Part shown: one piece after another, positions 10,101-18,149 of the stretch
Numbering within the stretch: the first letter of the stretch is position 1
Layout: every line of letters starts with the position of its first letter
Assembly (NCBI GenBank): GCA_033557675.1
Contig: JAWQRM010000690.1
Location: forward strand, 1-20,405
DNA: 20,405 bases
Direction: 5' to 3'
Source: Coptodactyla brooksi
Taxonomy: Eukaryota; Arthropoda; Insecta; Coleoptera; Scarabaeidae
The notes under the pieces: generated by a model
What the model was told of the DNA's origin: nothing
What the model saw: only the letters and a program-made list of their open reading frames with translations
Databases searched by the model: none
Translations under genes and position numbers: made by a program

Positions 10101-10546
10101 ATACACATTCAAGTTAGAGTTATATATTTTTTGAATACACTGAACAGTGATTTACAACTTTAAGTTAGCCTTTACAGCCGTCATGTCAGCTCAGTTACTT
10201 CGAATTATTTGTTATTTTTTAGCTGGTAACACTTATTTTGTGATTTTAAGAAAGCATTAAACGAAATTAAATTATTTTCGAGCACCCTAAATATTATCCT
10301 GCGGGGGTAAATATTTAAGTTACTGGAAATTATCCTTCACTCGCAAAATTTTCGTAAATGTAGATTTTCGGCAATATCAGCAGTCTTGCCCTATTCAGTG
10401 TAGACAACATAGACAATAGATAATAACAGTGCCTTATTTTTCAAGATTGTTAAACATTTTAAACATCTTTATTTGTTAAATTTTTAAGATAATTGCAATA
10501 AGAGCAATGTTACTGAACCACTTTGTAAACTGTTAAAATGAGGTTA

Positions 10547-10569
10547 AACTGTTAAAAACTTTAACAGTT
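10547..10569. repeat. Perfect 10-bp hairpin with 3-nt loop
   Basis: Arm aactgttaaa, loop aac, arm tttaacagtt. The motif taaactgttaaaa also occurs as a direct repeat just upstream, so this spot is a small cluster of related direct and inverted copies. Confidence 0.8.
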
Positions 10570-11290
10570 AAACACTGTAGATTTCAATGTCTACCCAAAA
10601 TTATTTCTTATTAACGGGTATTAATAGTGCTCAAGTATACAACAAATATTAAAAACTAAAATTTTAAATAGTAACTGGTTTAATGAATCTTTTTTGGTTC
10701 CCAAGCTTTTTTTTTTGGAATTTATACTGAGGATGGTCACTTTGACTCCATTTTGGTTACTTTAAAAGGGCAATGATTGTTTATATTGCTTTCTTCTTGA
10801 TTACAAATATTGCTTTAAGCAATCATAAAATTTAATTAATGTTTTATGAAGAATTTTACTAGTGGTTCAAAATTTACTGCCATATTATTGGGTAATTAAT
10901 TAAAGACTACCAATTAATATGGACAATTTGGGTAGTCAATAGGGTAGTTAATTACTTTATAGTTTGTAATGTTGAGTGGGGGAGTCTATTTTAAGTATAC
11001 GATTAATTTTAATGTGTACGTAATTGTAAAAACATATTCATCTACAGAGCCATTTTGGTCCAAGGGTGCTGAATTGTAAAAAATGTTTATTAGAATTATT
11101 AGATTAGAAATGCTTGTTATGCCTTCAAATGTTCAAAAGTCTTATATCCGATAGCCTTAATTGTATAAAGGAATTGAAGAAATAAGTATTATCGTCTGAT
11201 CTTGTTAACTGATACTACCTGATTGAATATATTATTAAAGTATTCCCTTATAACTTAGCATCGTTAGTTGAGCTAACAAATGCTTAATTC

Positions 11291-11296
11291 TATCTC

Positions 11297-11344
<48 letters not shown>

Positions 11345-11355
11345 GCTCTCTCTCT
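11291..11355. repeat. (CT)n microsatellite, left part
   Basis: An almost pure CT run with a few interruptions (ccccc at the left, ttt and cg near the right). It ends abruptly at the retrotransposon tail that follows. Confidence 0.95.
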
Positions 11356-11518
11356 AAATGATTTATCCGCTGAGATAAAGAAATGTAAGAAAATAGTAAC
11401 GTTTAAAAGATTGTTAAATGATTATGTAAGAAATAATGTATAGAATTAGTATGTTTAGAAATAATTATTATGTAAAGAAACAGCTGAGAAAGTTAAATAA
11501 AATCAATCAATCAATCAA
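11356..11518 (+). mobile_element. 5'-truncated non-LTR retrotransposon 3' end inside a (CT)n run
   Basis: The frame 11357-11443 reads NDLSAEIKKCKKIVTFKRLL and continues NDYVRNNV before a TAG stop. This is the typical last section of non-LTR ORF2 proteins, in which a (W/F)NxLPxxI segment is followed by a short helix FKxxLKxxL. About 65 bases of AT-rich 3' UTR follow, ending in an AATC tail of about four units (11500-11516). (CT)n lies on both sides, so the element most simply inserted into a microsatellite after heavy 5' truncation. Only the last 28 codons remain, so the clade is not fixed; (AATC)-like 3' tails fit CR1/RTE-type elements better than poly(A)-tailed ones. Confidence 0.7.
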
Positions 11519-11519
11519 A

Positions 11520-11551
<32 letters not shown>
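11519..11551. repeat. (CT)n microsatellite, right part
   Basis: The CT run resumes after the retrotransposon tail and continues to cctcaggg. A small inverted repeat, cccttaag/cttaaggg with a 4-nt loop, lies just after it. Confidence 0.93.
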
Positions 11552-11552
<1 letters not shown>

Positions 11553-11559
11553 TCAGGGA

Positions 11560-12753
11560 CCCTTAAGACTCCTTAAGGGACGCCTTATATGTCAAAAACA
11601 AAGTCCACTAGACAAAACCTAAATAGTACTAATTATTCAGTTTCAAATTGGTTAAAAGATCTGGCTGTGATGTTTAGTTCTGTACAATAATACATTATTT
11701 TTGGACCAAGCAGGCTTTGCTTCTTGCGGATACTCATAATGCATAAGCTGCATTTCATTTGGATAATAATTTTGCGCTATGAAGTCTTTTTATTTAACCA
11801 TTTCACTGTTTTACTTGCAGATATGAAAGTCTTTAAATTGTAGAATGATCATTTGCTAATTTCGACACAAAATCGCCCATTTTCATATGATTGAAAAGAG
11901 TTATTCTTACCAATAAGTAAACTTCATGTAATTTATGTACTTTTACGTAGATTTTCATGACAAATTATGTGGCAAACAGGTATATTAATAATAAATTAAC
12001 ATTAGCATTCAACGCATACTGTTTTGGAATTGGAGGTGACCCTTTGCAGCAAGCCGGCAGTCATCTAATAGATAATTCATAAGAATCTGCCGTGACGTAT
12101 GTGTTAAGTATTTGTAAACAATTGCTTAACATATAGACGGGATTGTAAGAAAGATAATAGTAACGTGACAAAGCATTAATAAATGTGTACACGTACTTTT
12201 TAAGTGATTTTCTTTCAATATTTAGTTACTAAAAGTAAAAGGTTACAAGGGATTTGGATTTTGAAAGGTTATATTTCTGTGTATAAACATATTGTTGTGG
12301 AGGTTTTCAAATGCATTCATTATTGCGGAATATATCTCCTAAAATGTATCTACTCAGTTCTGGAGAGATATATTTGTAAGATAAAATCAACTGACATATT
12401 TTTTAATTAACTGATTTAATATACGCACACTAAATATTTTGTAAAAAAAACATTTGTCTCTGGGTATTTAGTTTTATTCCAAATATATAGAAAGTGTAAA
12501 CAATTGTTATTAACTTTGCTTTTGCACAAAGTATGACTCAGTGCTATTCGAGATTTCTACAATATTCTAGAACATGTAAGAAGTTTATAGCTATATTTTT
12601 TTCTCTTATTTTTGAGTATTTTTTTTTGATATTTGGTTTCAAAGTATTTAGGCATTAAATGGTTTTTATTAGGGAAATAAAAACCATTGTAGATACTTTT
12701 TAGAGACATGAAACTCAGAAAGAAACACATTGTGTTGCATTTCGTGGTCATAC
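11560..12753. other. AT-rich stretch; likely intron or downstream part of the minus-strand gene
   Basis: The exon at 12754-12983 ends in a GT donor pointing into this region, so at least its right part should be intron of that gene. I could not find the next exon. A 68-codon frame on the plus strand (12204-12410) shows no recognised feature. A hairpin is listed at 12658-12688. Confidence 0.45.
12658..12688. repeat. Perfect 13-bp hairpin with 5-nt loop
   Basis: Arm aatggtttttatt (12658-12670), loop aggga, arm aataaaaaccatt (12676-12688). It sits about 65 bases inside the putative intron of the minus-strand gene. Confidence 0.92.
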
Positions 12754-12983
12754 CTGGAACGTTCCTGGGATACAGCCGGTATTTCTAGCTGAACATCCAT
12801 CTGTAGCATTGGACTTCCAAACACAATCGCAAATGCCATCCATACATTTGGATGACGTGTCAGCCGATTGGCACTGCAAATCCGTCACACAAGGTAATCC
12901 CAAACTAACGGCACCATATCCATCAGCATTTCTCCATCGATGCAAGTCAGAATCACCATCTTGCGATAGTGTAGACAAAGGTT
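12754..12983 (-). CDS. Internal exon: EB-like cysteine-rich module of a secreted mucin-like protein
   Basis: This exon belongs to the same gene as 13054-13725. It starts after an AG acceptor at 12984-12985 and ends at TTC CAG before a GTATGA donor at 12751-12753. The first two bases complete a GAA codon with the last base of the upstream exon (phase 1), and the exon ends in phase 0. It encodes about 76 residues: an acidic-polar lead (LSTLSQDGDSDLHRWRN), then a compact cysteine module beginning LGLPCVTDLQCQSAD, with further landmarks SSKCMDGICDC, TDGCSA and NTGC. Seven cysteines with this spacing resemble the EB modules of arthropod and nematode extracellular proteins. The domain assignment is by eye. 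Extracellular location is inferred from the cysteines. The downstream exon was not found. Confidence 0.72.
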
Positions 12984-13053
12984 CTATTAATATAAAAAGG
13001 TTTTATCAGGTTTTGATTAACTCCACGAAACATAAAGGTTATTTTTGTTTTAC
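12984..13053 (-). other. 70-bp GT-AG intron
   Basis: On the minus strand CCAG|GTAAAAC begins and TTAATAG|AACC ends this interval. The length is typical of short insect introns. It contains in-frame stops, and removing it joins the two coding exons in phase 1 without a stop. Confidence 0.8.
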
Positions 13054-13725
13054 CTGGTGTGGTTGTCGTTGTAGTTCTACTTGCAGTTATTGTGGTTGAT
13101 GGGGTTGTAGTGCTCGTAGTGGTACTGATACTAGTACTTGTAATGGTAGCACTGGTTGTGCTGACACTTGAATACAAAATAGAAGGCGGCACTGGTGTCG
13201 ATTTTGGTTCCATTATAGTTGTTCGTTTCGAAACAGCTTGCCTCGTGGCAGCATCCAGAGGTTTCCAAGTTGTCCTATACTTATATTTTGGGACAGAAGT
13301 CGTACCAATCGGTTTCCTCCTCCTTTTACTGAATTTGGTTGTCTTTGGACCAAATGTTGTCGATGTGGCAATTCTCATTTGCGGTTTAAAGCTTGGTTTT
13401 GATGTCGATCGTTTTATCTTGGGAGTGGTAGAGACAGTTGAGGTTAGTGAAAAGGTAGATGACATAGGAGTTGTGGACGGAGGTAATGTTGTTGGACTTG
13501 TTTTCTTGGTGGTCGTTGCGACGATGGTTGAAGATGTAGGCTCGATATTATCAGCGGTAGTTGGCTCTTGGAAGGCTGATCTGACGCAAGAATCCCCAAC
13601 TTGACGAAATGGGGAATTACATTGGCAGCGACCGAAAAGGTTGGGTATGAGGAAGTCGCAATGACTGTCCGCTGTCCATAACCGGCAGTGGGCGTTGCTG
13701 TAGCAGACGTTACTCGGTCTTGCAG
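13054..13725 (-). CDS. Internal exon: cysteine module plus Thr/Ser-rich mucin-like linker
   Basis: A TTTCAG acceptor at 13726-13731 opens the exon and a CAG|GTAAAA donor closes it; both boundaries are phase 1. It encodes about 223 residues. The first 45 hold six cysteines: SNVCYSNAHCRLW, DSHCDF, GRCQCNSPFRQ, GDSCV. This resembles an EB or EGF-like extracellular module. The rest is a low-complexity linker very rich in Thr, Ser and Pro (runs such as TTTSTTTPSTT), expected to carry O-linked glycans. It is broken near its middle by a basic patch, KFSKRRRKP, that could be a protease site. No signal peptide or membrane segment lies in this exon, so those would be in exons not seen. An antisense open frame of 181 codons (13059-13604) is the shadow of this biased composition. 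The ortholog is not recognised. Confidence 0.78.
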
Positions 13726-13849
13726 CTGAAAGTATTAAAACGTATTGTTGATTGAAGTTACTACACGATTTTATTAATAGTTTAAGGTGGTAATTACAAC
13801 CTATTATTATACAATCCAATATAATCACAAAAAACCTTGTATGTTCCAA

Positions 13850-14458
13850 CCTAACATATTTCTTCTGATGAATGCTTATTGTTATGAAAAGGACGGTCAG
13901 CTTGAAAGCAGTATATTCCTTCTAAGAGGAGCCGTTTTGAAGTAAAGCTTAATGTATTATACGAAAGTCAATTAGGATACATTTGGGATTTCTGCAATTC
14001 GATAGTAGAAATACAGATTATAGTCAAAATTCTCCTCCTCATAAGACCATACCTCGTATCGTTCTTGAACTCTTTCATGATCTATTATACTAGGAGTATA
14101 GAGTACATGTTTGTAACTGTTACACCAGCGCAGGACTCGCAAACAAATTAGAAATTATGTACCGGTGAGCCAATGTTGGAACAATGCGACAGCAGATACT
14201 TCATATACATAAACAACTTCACTGAAAAAAGGTCAAGCTACTGCAAGGTATAAGCAACAAAATGATATTCTTTAAGTGGTAAGACAACAGAGATTATACA
14301 TCTCTGTTGATGTTAGCGCAATTCCAATAATATTGTAATAAGGAAACCGGAAGGAGTAATTGGGTGTGGTAAACAAATGTGAGATGTTGACAGATACATC
14401 AAAAGCATTAGCAAGGAAAAAAATAAAGAAGTAGCAGAAGAAGAAGTAGTAGAGATAA
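13850..14458. other. Gene-free stretch, probably upstream intron of the minus-strand gene
   Basis: The exon at 13054-13725 needs an upstream exon with a phase-1 donor, so this region is likely intronic, but no such exon or signal-peptide sequence was identified. The right end (about 14405-14460) is purine-rich (gaa/gta-like), and its complement gives an artefactual hydrophobic reading frame. Confidence 0.45.
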
Positions 14459-14812
14459 GAACTTAATTGTAACGCCAAAAAATTGGCGGAGGTGCCGGAA
14501 ACACTCGCGCCTTCACCTGAAATTAAACAACGAACACTGAAACCTTCTCCCTTAGAGAATGTCGACTACTGGGCTCCTCAGAACACACCAGGCCGGCCCG
14601 CTATCAGTGGAGACGGGGTGAGTCCTAATAATGAGGAATATAAAACAAAAGACCGCCACGTAATTTGCTCTGGAGTATTCTGTACTCGGAGTTCACCTGA
14701 AATCCGCGACAATGTACGAAACACCGAAGATGGAACAAAAAAAAACCTTCTTCCAAGGAAACGACAACATATATTCTCAAAAAAACAACAACAGGTGATG
14801 CGCCCTGTATGA
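14459..14812 (+). CDS. Unassigned open frame followed by AATAAA
   Basis: The frame is open from a TAA at 14456-14458 to a TGA at 14810-14812 (117 codons) but has no ATG near its beginning, so if coding it would be an exon or a decayed element. The product is polar, rich in Pro, Lys and Arg, with landmarks PETLAPSPEIKQRTLKPSP and PQNTPGRPAISGDG and a basic C-terminus (LLPRKRQHIFSKKQQQ). The word SPEI occurs twice, about 60 residues apart, within similar DNA (ttcacctgaaat). Base composition is clearly less AT-rich than the surroundings. AATAAA lies 16 bases after the stop (14828-14833). No domain was recognised. It could be a terminal exon, a transposable-element ORF fragment or chance. Confidence 0.3.
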   Translation, partial: ELNCNAKKLAEVPETLAPSPEIKQRTLKPSPLENVDYWAPQNTPGRPAISGDGVSPNNEEYKTKDRHVICSGVFCTRSSPEIRDNVRNTEDGTKKNLLPRKRQHIFSKKQQQVMRPV

Positions 14813-14827
14813 TTTATACGTGAATTG

Positions 14828-14833
14828 AATAAA
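14828..14833 (+). promoter_or_regulatory. Candidate AATAAA polyadenylation signal
   Basis: The canonical hexamer lies 16 bases after the stop of the 14459-14812 frame. In such AT-rich DNA the hexamer is common, so position is the only support. Confidence 0.25.
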
Positions 14834-14834
14834 G

Positions 14835-15286
14835 TTGTATAAGTTCATGTACGTTCCAAATTAGTGTACCGTTTGGGAAAGTTTTGCTTGACGCCTAGGG
14901 AAATACACACAGGATTCCCACCACGAGTCCGTGACCCCCCCCTCAACCCCACCAGCCCACGTTTGCCAGTACCCGTTCCGCCGAGCGAGCGCTTGTTGTT
15001 AGTACATTTTTGATACCCTGGTGAGATGTACAGTTAGCGCATCTTTACATCGTTTTACGTACACTTATTTTTTTAACTATTAACAATAAATGTTTATGTA
15101 ACTATTTTCGAACGTTGAAGTTCGACCTACAAAAACTTCATTCTTACTAAAATAAATGGTCATTCTAAAATAAAATAATTCTAATGTTTACAAATAAAAC
15201 TAAATTAAAGATTCAAAGATGCCTCCTAATTTCGCCAAACAATAATCCAACTTGTCATAAAAATATCCCCTCACTCCGGAGAGCGT
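14835..15286. other. Unassigned stretch with a C-rich block
   Basis: A short GC-rich segment (about 14890-14995) with a run of eight Cs stands out from AT-rich flanks. The right part is simple AT-rich DNA and may contain the 3' non-coding end of the transposon on the minus strand, but no terminal inverted repeat was recognised. Confidence 0.4.
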
Positions 15287-15488
15287 TTATAATGGAATAA
15301 TAGTTTGATGAGCTTCGATAATTTTTATTCTGAGCTCATTCAATCTATTTACTCGTTGACGATGTTGGTAAATGATTGCTTTAGTGTACCCCCACAAAAA
15401 TAAATCATTTGATATACGATCAGGGAAAGTATTTCTCAGAAATTCTCGCACTATCGTGCGCATTATCGTGCTGAAACCAAACTTCGTC

Positions 15489-15504
15489 AAAGTTGAGTGG
15501 AAGG
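15489..15504. repeat. 16-bp target-site duplication, left copy
   Basis: aaagttgagtggaagg, identical to 15712-15727. On the minus strand it encodes LPLNF of the transposase, which is therefore duplicated on both sides of the insertion. Confidence 0.88.
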
Positions 15505-15711
15505 AAGAAAAAGGAGGAGATGGACGGACTGTAGACAGGTCCATCATGCTGTTGTGAGCTCTTACCCTGTAGAGCGAAGAGGAAATTCCCTTTAAGGGAC
15601 CCGAGGATGTGGTGCCAAACCGAAGTAATGCCTTCATGGTGGTGCCGAGATGGATTTCACACCACTGCTGTTACGGTCGTGCGTAACAGCATTCTCAGAC
15701 CATCCAAAAAA
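15505..15711 (+). mobile_element. Poly(A)-tailed retroposed insertion with target-site duplication
   Basis: A 207-bp segment splits the transposase codons for LPLNF. It begins aagaaaaaggaggag and ends in an A run of nine, of which the last three are shared with the duplication. A 16-bp direct repeat flanks it. Poly(A) plus a target duplication of this length are hallmarks of LINE-type target-primed reverse transcription. A perfect 9-bp stem-loop, gctgttacg/cgtaacagc with a 6-nt loop, lies at 15667-15690, shortly before the A run, where LINEs and SINEs often carry a recognition hairpin. I saw no convincing pol III A and B boxes. It could be a SINE, a 5'-truncated LINE or a retroposed cellular RNA. 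Confidence 0.82.
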
Positions 15712-15727
15712 AAAGTTGAGTGGAAGG
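15712..15727. repeat. 16-bp target-site duplication, right copy
   Basis: Identical to 15489-15504, directly after the poly(A) tract. The next base differs between the copies (a versus t), which fixes the right limit of the duplication. Confidence 0.88.
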
Positions 15728-17257
15728 TTTCGGACAGCAGGAATCACTTGGTTCTGCAATGATTCTAAATATTTATCGGCATTTAGGTTTCCATCAATGA
15801 AGAAAGGTCCAATGATGAAATCACCTAAAATACCAGTCCAAACATTAAGCTTTTGTGGATACTGCGTTGGAGTAGCAACAGTTAGATGCTTATTTTCCTG
15901 AGCTCAATATCGCGTAACAGATGGATTGTGACGACCATGAATGGGAAAATAGGATTCATCTGAAAATAAAATATTTCCGAAGCAATTCTCATTCTGGTTT
16001 GATTTTTCCATCATAATTTCACAAAATTCCATTCGTCTGATATGATCCTCAGGAAAAATTTCTTGCGTAGTTCCCACTTTAAAGGAACGGAATTTATTAC
16101 GCTTCAAAATGTTCCTGACTGTTGAAGCACTCACATCAACTTCTTTGGCGATTTGTCTGCTGGAAACAGGTTCACTGACTGTGCCAAATCCACAGATATC
16201 AGCTTCCTTAGCCTCTCTTTCAGGCTTCAATTGAGGTTGTCGGGGGTCGCAAATTTTCAAGTGTCATTCGCGACAACATGTTGCGCAACCTGTCTTTTCG
16301 AACACATCGGCAATACGTAATATTCTTCGCAATATTCGCACTTCTTCCGAAGAATTGCCGCTCAAATACCATTTGATAATTTGAACCCTCTCGGCGATTG
16401 TAATCACAGACATTTTGAAGGTGTTGTATGGCGTCAACGCACAGAGTTTGCCTGCCTTGGTCCTTCAGTTTGTATTATGATTCGACATGATATTCGATAT
16501 GACGAGATGTAATTTCCCACACGATATAGGCCGAGTAATGATATCTTCTATTATCTTCTAGCAATCAACGAGTACGTAAGTATTAGCAAATTTACTAATA
16601 AAGATGAACTTCTAAACTTCGATCTCGTAATTACAGGGACAAAACACCAATTCGAAGCTTCAATATCAAAACAATAAGAAGTAACGTTATGCCAGATGGG
16701 CAAAACCCAAAATAATTCAATTTACAAAAGGAAATAAATCTTAATATCTTTACAAACAAGTAAGTACAATAAGGATAATGTCGAGTAAAGTCAAATTTCT
16801 GTCTTAGCTCCCACCGTTGACGTTTACTCAGTTCCTTTCCGGAACCCCACGTATAGCTACGGTTGACGTCTCCTAAGATATTAGACGTCCCTGGCGCAAG
16901 AAAACTCGTCTCCAACGTCAGCTACTGCTTCCGTGTAGGGAAGTACGTTCAAGGTGGTGATGGCAGAAAAAACCTGTGCAAGAAGCACAGAAAAACGACC
17001 AGTTAGTAAGAAAATACCAACCCCTTGAAGAAGCTAAATTGCCTGATATACATAGATGTAGCCAACCCCAGACGACACTGGAGGATAACAATTCCCAGCG
17101 GATGAAACAACCCCTAAAGACAATGTGACTCCAGAACACGATCCCACAAATAGATACGAAAACTACTTTTAAACAAGACAAATTACCGTCCAAATTAATA
17201 GCGAAAGACAAGAGGACAAGTTATCGGCAAGAACGGTAAGTATCGTAGTAGGTGTAC

Positions 17258-17298
17258 TATGACTTCATATACATAGTCCTTATGTACATGAAGTCATA
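17258..17298. repeat. Hairpin, 18-bp stem with one mismatch, 5-nt loop
   Basis: Arm tatgacttcatatacata (17258-17275), loop gtcct, arm tatgtacatgaagtcata (17281-17298). Arms match in 17 of 18 positions. Confidence 0.92.
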
Positions 17299-17558
17299 TA
17301 TGTTATATAAAAAAACAACGAAAAACTAAGCCACTTATATTTTTATGTTGAATCTATTGAACTGAACAAATTACCCAGAAATATGAAATTCAACAAACGC
17401 AAATTTTGACTTGGTCTCATTGAAAAACATTTCATCAACTTTATACCAGCTACATCATTAAAAACAAATTCACTTCGAAGATATACCATCTGTTCCAACA
17501 ATAGAATACGTAAGAGTTACGATATCTTCACAGGTCTGGAACAGTGAAGCTTCTTTAA

Positions 17559-17578
17559 AGCTTTAACTAGTTAAAGCT
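17559..17578. repeat. Perfect 20-bp palindrome
   Basis: agctttaactagttaaagct is its own reverse complement, with no loop. Function unknown; it may be chance in AT-rich DNA or a dyad binding site. Confidence 0.85.
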
Positions 17579-17879
17579 GATCCACGCACACCTCGATAGC
17601 TTGTTACTGAACTAAACGGAAAACCAAAAGAGGATCGATAAATGGGTTTCAATTAAATCATCATTGAAGATGTGTGCTGAAGATGATGATAATAGGCCTT
17701 CCTAGCATCAATTTCTTTAAAGATAAACTAAACCTGGTATTTCTCTTGGTTTATGTATGCAAGGCCATTTGATACCGTTAGAAGTGACCCTACCAGCTTG
17801 CATCCAGTTCGATTACTTGATTTAATATCCCATTGTCGGTATCCGTTCACATTAGCTTCGCGGGACATTCACAATTCAA

Positions 17880-18145
17880 TACGGTCCCTATACACATCGT
17901 CGCCAGCTGAAATCGTAGTGGCCGGAGGCGCTCGCCTCCCGTCCGTTCCTGTTTTGGGAATGGCCATTTCCGGGGCCCCAGTCGTGACCGCCGGCTCGGC
18001 CCGTCCACCGTGAAATGGCCACCAATAAACTTTTCCCGCGATTCTATCGGGACGCGGCTTTTTCTTCAGAGTGAAACGGGTTCAGTGACTCGCCGTACTC
18101 GTCGCGGAGCATTAAATTTCAGCGCTGAAATGGGGCCCCCGATAA
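17880..18145. other. GC- and CpG-rich island
   Basis: A block of roughly 265 bases with many CpG dinucleotides lies in DNA that is otherwise strongly AT-rich on both sides. It contains a 7-bp hairpin, ggaggcg/cgcctcc with a 2-nt loop (17924-17939), and a perfect 16-bp palindrome, atttcagcgctgaaat (18116-18131). An 86-codon plus-strand frame (17753-18013) overlaps it but has no recognisable domain. It could be a CpG-rich promoter or other regulatory region, an unmethylated remnant, or inserted foreign DNA. Confidence 0.5.
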
Positions 18146-18149
18146 AGCC

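Larger units (their letters stand above)
8010..11290. other. AT-rich stretch without recognisable genes
   Basis: Two short overlapping open frames on the plus strand (8205-8399 and 8351-8563) show no domain or composition that supports coding. Contents I can name are small: two 15-bp identical sites (8075-8089 and 8811-8825), a hairpin at 8841-8873, a partial dispersed-repeat copy at 10041-10100 and a hairpin at 10547-10569. Confidence 0.5.
15287..16413 (-). pseudogene. Tc1/mariner-superfamily transposase pseudogene, interrupted by an insertion
   Basis: Minus-strand ATG at 16411-16413 starts MSVITIAERVQIIKWYLSGN, the N-terminal DNA-binding helix common in insect members. A stop and a shift follow near 16260. 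The next block has a second helix-turn-helix (PVSSRQIAKEVDVSASTVRN), then ILFSDESYF with the first catalytic Asp, then TQYPQKLNVWTGILGDFIIG, FFIDGNLNADKYLE and VIPAVRNLPLNF. Here a 207-bp insertion with target duplication interrupts the gene. After it come DEVWFQHDNA (second catalytic Asp), REFLRNTFPDRI, and directly LFLWGYTKAIIYQ. The intervening family segment with RGxIEWPxRSPDLTPxD, including the third catalytic acidic residue, is deleted. The C-terminus reads LNELRIKIIEAHQTIIPL, then TAA at 15287-15289. It is inactive; terminal repeats were not recognised. Confidence 0.88.
16414..17752. other. Unassigned stretch, possibly old transposable-element DNA
   Basis: The plus strand at about 16950-17215 yields broken frames with a polar, Pro/Thr/Asn-rich reading (for example DETTPKDNVTPEHDPTNRYE) that faintly recalls ORF1 proteins of non-LTR elements, but no domain was recognised. 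Minus-strand frames at 16631-16915 and 16918-17211 look like shadows. Two palindromic sites are listed separately (17258-17298 and 17559-17578). Confidence 0.4.

Noticed and set aside
11281..11560. CRISPR-like or satellite array
   Set aside because: The periodicity is a CT dinucleotide microsatellite split by a retrotransposon tail, not repeat-spacer units.
12204..12410. 68-codon plus-strand frame with Cys, Tyr and Ile richness
   Set aside because: No recognisable domain, signal peptide or splice context; its composition follows from AT-rich DNA.
14272..14478. Hydrophobic minus-strand frame that resembles a signal peptide for the mucin-like gene
   Set aside because: It has no ATG at its start, and the hydrophobic run is the complement of a purine-rich low-complexity tract; no phase-1 donor was seen.
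16856..16910. Possible LTR-retrotransposon primer binding site (tggcgcaagaaaactc)
   Set aside because: The match to a tRNA 3' end is short, and no paired long terminal repeats or gag/pol reading were seen.
16631..17211. Two minus-strand frames of about 95 codons
   Set aside because: They have no family features, and the plus strand here gives a polar reading, so these look like antisense shadows.
17753..18013. 86-codon plus-strand frame across the CpG-rich island
   Set aside because: GC-rich DNA has few stops by chance, and the product has no recognised domain.
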